This document shows, piece after piece, positions 1 to 5,623 of a stretch of DNA of 7,995 nt (its first letter is position 1; every line of letters begins with the position of its first letter). The position numbers and the translations under genes were made by a program. The stretch spans positions 1 to 7,995 of the forward strand of contig DYIH01000073.1 in NCBI GenBank assembly GCA_020723785.1, read 5' to 3'. Source of the stretch: Thermaerobacter marianensis. Its GTDB lineage: Bacteria > Bacillota > Sulfobacillia > DYIH01. The notes under the pieces were generated by a model that was given only the letters and a program-made list of their open reading frames with translations, ran no database searches and was not told the origin of the DNA.

Positions 1-15
1 AGGCCTTATACGGCA

Positions 16-30
16 AGGGCTTGCAGCCCT
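16..30. repeat. Small hairpin in the unassigned left edge
   Basis: The arms AGGGCT and AGCCCT (6 bp) enclose a 3-nt loop TGC. It lies about 95 nt past the stop of the minus-strand CAP gene, but no T-run follows on the minus side, so it is a poor intrinsic terminator. The surrounding 1-123 holds no gene I can support. Plus frame 2 stays open from base 2 to a TAA at 47-49 and could be the last 15 residues of a gene entering from the left, but that is too short to judge. Confidence 0.3.
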
Positions 31-123
31 GGAATATAACTGTGGTTAATGAGCCTGTCGCACCGAGGTGGGGCCGCCCAACTCCGCTCCGCGCCCAGGT
101 TGTGCTGTATTTATCCCTGCCGC

Positions 124-1773
124 CTATTGTTCCCTGGATGGTTTTTCTATCGGGTTTCCCGCGGAGGTGGTCAGGCTGACGCTGCGCGCCTTCTCGTTCC
201 AGTGGACGCTGAGCCCCAGGGACTCGGCGACGAAACGCACCGGCACCAGGGTGCGTTCGCCTTCGATAAACGGCGCCGCGTCCAGGCGTTGTTCCCGCCC
301 GTCGACTACGGCACGGTCGTTGCCGATCTTGAGGACCAGGCGGTGCTTGCCCAGGACGGCCATCACGTTGGCCCGTACCGGATCCCAGGTGACGTTGGCT
401 CCCAGGTTTTCCAGAAGAGTCCGGAAGGGGAGCATGATCCGGCCGTTTTTCCAGGCTGGCGGGACGTCGGGCAGCAGGGGGCGGCCGTCCAAAGTAATCC
501 TGATGTCCGTCTGAGGCAGTATCCGCTCCTCGAGACCGTTGGTCGTAAACCACCACCGCTTATCGAACCGCCGCACTTCCCCCCACGTCAGCCGGACGCT
601 GCCCAGCACCCGCGCCGTGTAGCGCGTCCCCGGTTTCAGGTCCACCGCGGGGAGGAGGGCGACGTTGGGCGCCACGTGTTCGTCGTTATCACCCGTCAGG
701 AGCCAGATGGGGACGGCGTTCCCGTTCTCGTCCGACAGGACGGCGTATTCGACCGCGGAGGCTTCGACCTGGATCGGATCGAACTGCAGGGTGACCGGAT
801 ACCCCGCCGGGCGGGCGCCGGGGAAGGATCGGTAGGGATCGGGTTCCTCGTTGCCGTCCCAGCGCAGTGGTACACCGCGCTGGCCGGGGATCGGATAGAC
901 GATGATCTTGACGGGATCGGCGGCCTCCGCTCCCTCCTGCATGCCGACCGGGTTAGGGGCCGCCGTGCCGCCGGTGCCGTTTTGGTCTTGGGATGCCCCG
1001 CCCGTGGTGCCCAGGTTGAGAACGTTGGCGTGGCGGAACCCGTCGGTGGCGTAACCGTAACCCAGGTCCCCGATGTCCGGGTCGATGAGGGGGAACCGGT
1101 GATAAACCGAATCCAGCCAGTCGCGGACCGCCATCAGGTGATCCGGTAGGAAGTGCATGTCCTCGTAATACTTGTAATAGGGATAACCGAAAAAGGTCCC
1201 CCGCTCCCCGGGACCGGTTCCGGTAAAGCCCGCCCGGCCCGGGGTCTCGGTATGGGCGCTCAGTCCCTGGGTGGGGTTGGCGACGTAATACCTGGCATGG
1301 GCCATGGCGGCGGCGTTCAGGGCCGGATCCAGCCGGAGCGGCGGCAGGTCGGCCTCCGCCCGGTAGCGGTTGACGGCCTGCAGCACGAGGCGTTGCTCGA
1401 GGGACTCCGGAGGCAGTTCGGCCAAGGCGTCGGGGGCGATGGTGAACTCCCAGCTTTCCCGGATCGGCCGCCAGCGGCCCTCGAAGATCACCTCGACCTG
1501 GGCGGAGTGCCGCCCCGGCGCCAGAGGTGCCTCCGGCAGGTAGACGAAGAGGTTGCCCTCCTGCCGGGCACGATAGGTGGCGCCGTCGACGGTGACGCTG
1601 GCGGAAATGACCCGCTCCCCGTTGTTGGGTATGACGCGGATACCGATGGGCGGCCTGGCGTACCCCAGGTTTCCGTTGGGGAAGGGCGGGGAATAGGTGA
1701 TGCCGGCATCCGCGGGGGTTGTGGCCGCCAGTATCAGGATGGCGGCCAGGATAAACTTGATGAGATTTCTCAA
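124..1773 (-). CDS. Secreted CAP (SCP/YkwD-like) domain protein with C-terminal copper amine oxidase N-terminal-like (stalk) domain
   Basis: This 549-residue protein is probably exported to the cell surface or medium. Residues 1-23 form a signal peptide: a basic N-region (R2, K6), a hydrophobic core of Ile/Leu/Ala, and an A-D-A cleavage site before G24. Residues about 38-112 look like a small beta-sandwich (Ig-like) module. Residues about 125-258 are a CAP domain: the helix with AVNRYRAEADLPPL, the AMAHARYYV segment, H174 in SAHTE, and WLDSVYHRFPLIDP with H225, then a GYGYA strand. A Gly/Asn/Thr linker (258-285) leads to a second Ig-like segment (287-412). Residues about 424-536 match the copper amine oxidase N-terminal family (Pfam PF07833), seen in ITLDGRPLL, IMLPFRTLLENLGANVTWD and TLVPVRFVAESLGLSVHW; in Bacillota this domain is a common surface module and does not imply amine oxidase activity. 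The start is TTG (1771-1773) with AGGGAG at 1782-1787, spacing 8. The stop is TAG. Function beyond a surface role is unknown. Confidence 0.9.
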   Translation of the reverse strand: MRNLIKFILAAILILAATTPADAGITYSPPFPNGNLGYARPPIGIRVIPNNGERVISASVTVDGATYRARQEGNLFVYLPEAPLAPGRHSAQVEVIFEGRWRPIRESWEFTIAPDALAELPPESLEQRLVLQAVNRYRAEADLPPLRLDPALNAAAMAHARYYVANPTQGLSAHTETPGRAGFTGTGPGERGTFFGYPYYKYYEDMHFLPDHLMAVRDWLDSVYHRFPLIDPDIGDLGYGYATDGFRHANVLNLGTTGGASQDQNGTGGTAAPNPVGMQEGAEAADPVKIIVYPIPGQRGVPLRWDGNEEPDPYRSFPGARPAGYPVTLQFDPIQVEASAVEYAVLSDENGNAVPIWLLTGDNDEHVAPNVALLPAVDLKPGTRYTARVLGSVRLTWGEVRRFDKRWWFTTNGLEERILPQTDIRITLDGRPLLPDVPPAWKNGRIMLPFRTLLENLGANVTWDPVRANVMAVLGKHRLVLKIGNDRAVVDGREQRLDAAPFIEGERTLVPVRFVAESLGLSVHWNEKARSVSLTTSAGNPIEKPSREQ

Positions 1774-1805
1774 GGCTTTGGCTCCCTAGGACGCTTGTCT
1801 CAATC

Positions 1806-1834
1806 AATATCGCGACAGGGGAGCGGACTGTCAA
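1806..1834 (-). promoter_or_regulatory. Predicted sigma-A-type promoter of the CAP-domain gene
   Basis: On the minus strand a perfect -35 box TTGACA (plus positions 1829-1834) is followed by a 17-nt spacer and a -10 box GATATT (1806-1811, 4 of 6 matches to TATAAT). This predicts transcription starting near 1799, leaving a leader of about 26 nt that contains the AGGGAG ribosome binding site and the TTG start at 1773. Box quality, spacing and leader length agree with each other. It has not been tested. Confidence 0.65.
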
Positions 1835-1835
1835 G

Positions 1836-1855
1836 GGGCGGGAGCGCTCCCGCCC
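1836..1855. promoter_or_regulatory. 20-nt perfect GC-rich palindrome abutting the CAP promoter; candidate operator
   Basis: The half GGGCGGGAGC is followed directly by its exact reverse complement GCTCCCGCCC. It sits 1 nt upstream of the -35 box of the minus-strand promoter. The two-fold symmetry and position suit a binding site for a dimeric regulator. As RNA it would fold into an 8-bp stem with a GCGC loop, but neither side has a T-run, so an intrinsic terminator is less likely. Binding by the divergent XRE protein is only a guess. Confidence 0.45.
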
Positions 1856-1981
1856 GGCAGGTTGGCGATGTATACCTCCGCGCCTTCTGATGAATGAACA
1901 TCTGCGCTGCGCTATCCCTGGACCAACCCTTTTCATCCATATATCGCGAGAACTACAAAGCCGTTGTATTTCCTATGCATA

Positions 1982-2010
1982 TTGCAAAGACAATTGGATC
2001 TAGTTATGGT
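1982..2010 (+). promoter_or_regulatory. Candidate promoter of the XRE regulator gene
   Basis: TTGCAA (1982-1987), a 17-nt spacer and TATGGT (2005-2010) give 4 of 6 matches at each box. A second -10-like hexamer TAAAAT lies at 2012-2017 but lacks a -35 at proper spacing. The near-palindrome TGCATATTGCA (1976-1986) overlaps the proposed -35 and could be an autoregulatory site. The stretch from about 1935 to 2045 is much richer in A+T than the flanking genes, as expected of a promoter region. Confidence 0.35.
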
Positions 2011-2058
2011 TTAAAATTTGTCAAGAAGGGCAAAATAATCTTTTCGGGGGATTGACAG

Positions 2059-2778
2059 TTGGAGTACGCGGAGATCGGAAAGAGGGTGCGCCTGGCGCGC
2101 GAGGAAGCCGGCCTCTCTCAGGAGGAGCTCGGCAAGCTGCTCAATTGCTCCGGTGTGACCATCTCGACTTGGGAGACGGGCAAGCGGCGCATCTCCCTGG
2201 AGGACCTGCACAGCCTTGCCAGGGTGCTGGGCAAGCCCCTGGCCTTCTTCTTCCCGGACGAGTCCCTCTCCCTCAACGTGGAATACCAGATAGGAACGCT
2301 GTTGCACCGTTCTATCGGCGATTTCCTTGGCACCCGGCAGATCCCGGTGTACGCGATCAAACCTTCCGGTGGCTCCGCCGCTCCCCGGTTCCACCTGGCG
2401 CGCTACCTGTCGGTGGAAACCCAATCCGGGGCCGAGTACGGGTTGATTGTGCCCGACAACCGTCTGGCGACCATCGGCATCGCCGCCGGTGATATCGCCG
2501 TCTGCCGCGGCTGCGACGGCGTTCCGCCCCAGGCGGATGGCCTCCTGATATTCCCCGAAGGCGACTCGTTCAAAATCCTTGCCGTCACCGCAGGAGAGAG
2601 GGTTGTCTGTCCTGACGAGGTCATCTGTCCGATGAGGAGCGGCGGCCCTTTGCCGCCGGGCGGCTCCTGGCCGGCCTCGTCCCGGCCGGGCCAAGCCCCT
2701 TGCGGTTACCTCGTCTTTGTGATCAAACACGTGGCGGACATCCTTCCGGCCCTCTCGGCGGGGGCCGAAAAGTCATGA
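2059..2778 (+). CDS. XRE-family transcriptional regulator with degenerate S24/LexA-like C-terminal domain
   Basis: This 239-residue, probably cytoplasmic, DNA-binding protein has two parts. Residues about 6-60 are a Cro/CI-type helix-turn-helix: IGKRVRLAREEAGLSQEELG, then VTISTWETGKRRIS (recognition region) and LHSLARVLGKP. Residues about 94-225 resemble the S24 peptidase fold of LexA and CI-type repressors. The region VPDNRLATIGIAAGD (131-145) aligns without gaps to the family pattern VPDDSMxGxGIxxGD, which puts R135 where the serine nucleophile should be. The lysine of the dyad seems kept (K172 in DSFKIL). Self-cleavage is therefore unlikely. The C-terminal part also holds CRGC (149-152), C184, C190 and C215, and a Pro/Gly/Ser-rich insert (about 191-214) before the last strand GYLVFVIKHV. 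The start is TTG (2059) after a GGGGG motif at 2046-2050, spacing 8. The gene diverges from the CAP gene and converges on the oxidoreductase gene. Its targets are unknown. Confidence 0.85.
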   Translation: MEYAEIGKRVRLAREEAGLSQEELGKLLNCSGVTISTWETGKRRISLEDLHSLARVLGKPLAFFFPDESLSLNVEYQIGTLLHRSIGDFLGTRQIPVYAIKPSGGSAAPRFHLARYLSVETQSGAEYGLIVPDNRLATIGIAAGDIAVCRGCDGVPPQADGLLIFPEGDSFKILAVTAGERVVCPDEVICPMRSGGPLPPGGSWPASSRPGQAPCGYLVFVIKHVADILPALSAGAEKS

Positions 2779-2849
2779 AAGAACCACAGGCCCACCTCCT
2801 CTCCTTGCCGTGCCCGAGCCCCTCTCAACGGATGCGGATGACGGCGCAA

Positions 2850-4058
2850 TCAGCCGGCCAGTTCGACGGCGACGCCTTCCCGCTGGGAGACGGTCGCGGC
2901 CAGGGCCGCCCGGAGCGCTTCCCGGGCGTCATTAAGGTCGGCCTCTGGCCGGTGGGCGGGGTCGTCAATGGACCGGAGCAGGTCACGCCAGCCGGCCCGG
3001 ATGCTCTCCCGATAGAGTTCCTGCCGGTCGCCCAGATCGCCGTTCAGGACGACCCGCCGCCGGGCGGTGAAACTGCGCCCGCGGCCGGTAAAATCGCCGC
3101 CCTCCCCGCCGTGTCCCGGCGCCGCCGCCATCCGCAGCCACGGGACCGACCGGAGGCGCGCCTCCGCCGCGTTGTCCAGCAGCGCGTCGCCGCGGAGCCG
3201 GACGGCGATCCACCCCTCGATGTCCAGGTAGGCCCGCTGGAATACCAGGGTGAGTGTGGTGCGCTCAAAAGGGCCGGGCCGGGTGAAGCCGTGGTAGTGG
3301 GTGGCCAGCACCGCTGGGCCGGGTGGCTCATGCGGGGTGGCCGGCCGGGGATGAACGGCCACGGCGGCTACGGTGTCGCGCAGCGCGGCGCCGCCTGCGA
3401 CAGGGCGGTCGACAGCCAGGGCGGCGATGCTGGCCGGCGGACCGGCCAACCAGTTGGCCAGGTCGAAGAAGTGGACCCCGTGCTCGACCCAGATGCCGCC
3501 GCTCCGGGCCTCGTCCCAGAACCAGTGGTCCGGGGGCAACCGGTCGTCGCGGGCGCAGTTTTCCAGGGCGATTCGCTCCAGGGGGCCCAGATCGCCGGCC
3601 TCGACGAGACCCTTGATCCAGCGGTACAGCGGGTTGTGGCGCATGACGAAGTCTATGCCGGTCCGGCGCTTGTGGCGAGCGGCCAGGACGAGCAGGTCGT
3701 CGATCTCCTCCAGGCTCAGGCTGCCCGGTTTCTCGACGAACAGGTGCTTGCCGGCACGCAGGGCGTCTCGGGCCACAGGGTGATGCCGGTGGGGTGGGGT
3801 CAGCACCCAGACGGCGGCCACATCGGGCCGTTCCAGGAGCGGGTGGTGGTCGGCGTAAAGGGCCGGCTCCGTGGCCGGGAGGCCGGCTGCGGCCCGGGAT
3901 TTCCGCCATTCGGCCGCCCCCAGGAGGCGGTTTTCTTCCACCGGGTCCGCCATGGCGACCACGGCCAGTTCCCGCATCGGTGCCACGGCTGCGACGCCGA
4001 AGCGGGCGAATCCGCCGCAGCCGATGATACCGATCCCGAGCCGGTTTGGAGAAGACAA
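2850..4058 (-). CDS. Gfo/Idh/MocA family NAD(P)-dependent oxidoreductase
   Basis: This 402-residue cytoplasmic enzyme is of the kind that oxidises or reduces hydroxyl groups of sugars, inositols or related substrates with NAD(P). Residues 7-21 form the Rossmann motif GIGIIGCGGFARFG. A cofactor-site segment at 84-111 includes TPPHRHHPVARDALRAGKH and the family signature EKP with K110. The C-terminal alpha/beta domain begins near 135 and includes the usual active-site segment SGGIWVEHGVHFFDLANWL (186-204), with H196 and D199 at the family's conserved positions. Length is normal (about 330-400). The start is TTG (4056-4058), with AGGAGG at 4070-4075 and a slightly long spacing of 11 nt; no better in-frame start lies near. 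The gene lies downstream of the glycosyltransferase in the same orientation, 199 nt away, which suggests but does not prove a role in glycan or nucleotide-sugar metabolism. The exact substrate cannot be read from the sequence. Confidence 0.9.
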   Translation of the reverse strand: MSSPNRLGIGIIGCGGFARFGVAAVAPMRELAVVAMADPVEENRLLGAAEWRKSRAAAGLPATEPALYADHHPLLERPDVAAVWVLTPPHRHHPVARDALRAGKHLFVEKPGSLSLEEIDDLLVLAARHKRRTGIDFVMRHNPLYRWIKGLVEAGDLGPLERIALENCARDDRLPPDHWFWDEARSGGIWVEHGVHFFDLANWLAGPPASIAALAVDRPVAGGAALRDTVAAVAVHPRPATPHEPPGPAVLATHYHGFTRPGPFERTTLTLVFQRAYLDIEGWIAVRLRGDALLDNAAEARLRSVPWLRMAAAPGHGGEGGDFTGRGRSFTARRRVVLNGDLGDRQELYRESIRAGWRDLLRSIDDPAHRPEADLNDAREALRAALAATVSQREGVAVELAG

Positions 4059-4112
4059 GCCGAATCAGCCCTCCTGCGTTACCGCTTTCCTTTATCATCG
4101 AGCCTCTGCCAC

Positions 4113-4148
4113 GGCGTCACATTCTGCCGTCCCCCCTTTAACCGATCA
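4113..4148. repeat. 36-nt direct repeat, copy 1
   Basis: This copy is identical in all 36 bases to 4217-4252. It begins GGCGTCACATTCTGCCGTC, continues with CCCCC and TTTAA, and ends CCGATCA. Its first 19 bases are an imperfect palindrome (arms GGCGTCA and TGCCGTC with one mismatch and one G-T pair). It lies in the leader of the minus-strand oxidoreductase gene. On the minus strand it reads as AAAGGGGGGACGG..., which resembles dispersed GGGGACGG-type repeats of Bacillota from memory; that link is not verified. Confidence 0.85.
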
Positions 4149-4164
4149 CGAGGGTAACCGATCG

Positions 4165-4184
4165 GGAGGATCGTGCGATCCTCC
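4165..4184. repeat. Hairpin between the two 36-nt repeats
   Basis: GGAGGATC (4165-4172) pairs exactly with GATCCTCC (4177-4184) around a GTGC loop. A smaller hairpin, AGGAT/ATCCT with loop TCG, lies at 4194-4206. Neither is followed by a T-run on either strand, so these are not convincing terminators. They may be part of one compound repeat element together with the flanking 36-nt copies. The octamer AACCGATC occurs three times here (4140, 4156 and 4244). Confidence 0.6.
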
Positions 4185-4216
4185 GGCCGCCATAGGATTC
4201 GATCCTTCCCTTCCTT

Positions 4217-4252
4217 GGCGTCACATTCTGCCGTCCCCCCTTTAACCGATCA
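4217..4252. repeat. 36-nt direct repeat, copy 2
   Basis: This is the exact match to 4113-4148, offset by 104 nt. It ends 5 nt short of the TAA stop (4258-4260) of the glycosyltransferase, so it is transcribed as the first part of that gene's 3' untranslated region. Identity stops abruptly on both sides (bases before the copies are CCAC and CCTT), which argues for a defined repeat unit over a simple duplication of the whole 104-nt segment. Confidence 0.85.
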
Positions 4253-4257
4253 GAGGT

Positions 4258-5469
4258 TTACACATGCACCCTGTGGCCGAGGTAACGGTCGTAGGACCGC
4301 GGGTCCCCGATCCGGCGGGCCGCCCAACGGTAGACGTCCAGGTGGCGGCGGGCCACCCGGTCCCAGGCGATGACGTCGCGGACGTATCGCCTCGCCGCCG
4401 CCGCGCAACGCCGCCGCAGGGCTGGCTCCCGCAGCAGGAGGACGATGGCCTCGCGCAGCTGGCGGTCGTCGGCGGCGATCAGGCCGGCTCCGCTGGCTTC
4501 GACGGACGACTTCAGCCCCTCGATGGCCGACACGACGACCGGCAGCCCGGCCTCGTAGGCGTGGGCCAGGTTCCCCGACTGGCTGGCGAAGTGGTAGGGG
4601 AGGGCCATGGCATCGAAAGCGGCCAGGACGTCCATGTACTCCTCCCGTGAAAAGGCGCCGCGGACCACCAGGATGCTGTCCCGGACCGGGCACCCGGCCA
4701 CGAGGGCGAGGTATTTCTCCGCTTCCCGCAGGCCGGTCGGGCTGCCGGGCCGGGCGCCGCCGGCCAACACCAGGACGGCGCCGGGGACCGCCCGGACGAC
4801 GTCGGGCCAGAGCCGGATGACGCGCTCGAAGCCCTTGTTGGGCTCCCACCAGCCCATCATGCCCAGCACCGGCCGCCCGGCTACCCCCAGGCGCGCCTTG
4901 GCGGCCCGCACCCGGGCCGCGTCGGGGTGTCCGCGCCCGGCGCCGTGGGGGATGACGAAAACGTTGTCCGGGACCCGCCCCAGGTTGTAGGGCAGGTGCT
5001 CCCGCTGGTAGGGTTCGTGGACGACGTTGGCCGCCGCCAGCCCCATCAGGTGGTCGTAGTAGAGGGCCTCCTCGAACGTGAGCCGCGAGAAGACCGAGTG
5101 GTAGGTGACGACGGCCGCCCGCCGCCCGGCCCGCCACCGGAACAACGGCAGGGCCAGCTCGAAGGCGTTCCGTGGCTCGAAGTCGTAGACGCCGGGGTTT
5201 TGAAGATACGTGTACAGGCCGAACTCGTGCTGGACGTGGACCACGTCCGGGTCGATGCGTTCCACCGCCTCGTAGAGCGGCCGGTGCCAGTTGGGGTCGG
5301 CCTGGTCGATGACCGGGTGGACGTTCGCTTCGCCGTCACGGCCGCCGTCGGTGTGGGAAACGATATGCACCTCGGCGCCGGCCCGGCGCAGCGCCGCGAC
5401 CAGGTTCTCGGAATAGATGGCGATCCCGCACCAGCGCGGCGGCCAGGAGGCAACCATGATCACTTTCAA
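4258..5469 (-). CDS. GT4-type glycosyltransferase family protein
   Basis: This is a GT-B fold enzyme of about 403 residues, expected to transfer a sugar from an activated donor to a glycan, lipid or other acceptor in the cytoplasm or at the inner membrane face. Numbering from the chosen start: the N-terminal donor-independent domain opens with SWPPRWCGIAIYSENLV (8-24), and VHVQHEFGLY (77-86) and VTYHSVF (121-127) follow. PHGAG (174-178) precedes the second domain, which has GWWEPNKGFE (206-215) and VLVLAGG. The nucleotide-sugar region YEAGLPVVVSAIEGLKSSVEASGAG (305-329) carries the usual acidic residues. I chose the TTG at 5467-5469 because GGGGG (5479-5483) lies 9 nt upstream and MKVIMVASWPP is a normal beginning. 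ATG codons in frame at 5490 (MKRGN), 5505 and an open frame to 5547 are alternatives with weaker ribosome sites. Acceptor and donor are unknown; the downstream oxidoreductase may modify the same sugars. Confidence 0.88.
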   Translation of the reverse strand: MKVIMVASWPPRWCGIAIYSENLVAALRRAGAEVHIVSHTDGGRDGEANVHPVIDQADPNWHRPLYEAVERIDPDVVHVQHEFGLYTYLQNPGVYDFEPRNAFELALPLFRWRAGRRAAVVTYHSVFSRLTFEEALYYDHLMGLAAANVVHEPYQREHLPYNLGRVPDNVFVIPHGAGRGHPDAARVRAAKARLGVAGRPVLGMMGWWEPNKGFERVIRLWPDVVRAVPGAVLVLAGGARPGSPTGLREAEKYLALVAGCPVRDSILVVRGAFSREEYMDVLAAFDAMALPYHFASQSGNLAHAYEAGLPVVVSAIEGLKSSVEASGAGLIAADDRQLREAIVLLLREPALRRRCAAAARRYVRDVIAWDRVARRHLDVYRWAARRIGDPRSYDRYLGHRVHV

Positions 5470-5534
5470 CTCTCGATTCCCCCGTTTCATTTCTTCGCCG
5501 GGCATGTGTAAAGCGATTCTGACGGCTCGGATCG

Positions 5535-5569
5535 ATTCCTGCCGCAAAGGCGGCGTGATCTGCAGGAAT
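5535..5569. promoter_or_regulatory. Inverted repeat between the divergent glycosyltransferase and hydrolase genes
   Basis: ATTCCTGC (5535-5542) and GCAGGAAT (5562-5569) are exact reverse complements 19 nt apart. Nested between and overlapping the left arm is a 5-bp hairpin, GCCGC (5541-5545) and GCGGC (5550-5554) with an AAAG loop. The position in a divergent region of about 150 nt suits a regulator site that could act on both genes. I found no convincing -35/-10 pair on either strand here. Confidence 0.4.
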
Positions 5570-5623
5570 GAATGCCGTTATATGCCAAGAGGTGTTGTCG
5601 ATTTCGGCGCAGAAGAAATAGAC

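Noticed and set aside
49..1149. Plus-strand open frame of 366 codons
   Set aside because: It is antisense to the CAP gene, has no recognisable domain, and has the Arg/Gly/Asp-rich composition typical of a shadow frame in GC-rich DNA.
953..1936. Minus-strand open frame of 327 codons covering the CAP promoter region
   Set aside because: It is in another frame of the CAP gene, rich in Arg, Pro and Gly with no domain, and would put coding sequence over a good promoter and palindrome.
2052..2057. TTGACA just before the XRE start, as a -35 box
   Set aside because: No -10 hexamer occurs 16-18 nt downstream, and it lies between the ribosome site and the start codon.
2779..2849. Terminator or small gene in the convergent XRE/oxidoreductase gap
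   Set aside because: The 71 nt show no stem-loop with a T-run and no open frame with a ribosome site.
2700..4157. Plus-strand open frame of 485 codons, longer than the gene it opposes
   Set aside because: It is antisense to the Gfo/Idh/MocA gene, whose Rossmann, EKP and EHGVHFFDL motifs are clear. The plus frame shows no domain, and it overlaps the end of the XRE gene.
4165..4184. 8-bp hairpin as an intrinsic terminator of the glycosyltransferase gene
   Set aside because: No T-run follows it on the minus strand (the next bases read CGATCGGTTACC), nor on the plus strand.
4113..4252. Two 36-nt repeats as a minimal CRISPR array
   Set aside because: There are only two copies, the 68-nt gap is too long for a spacer and contains a perfect hairpin, and no cas genes are present.
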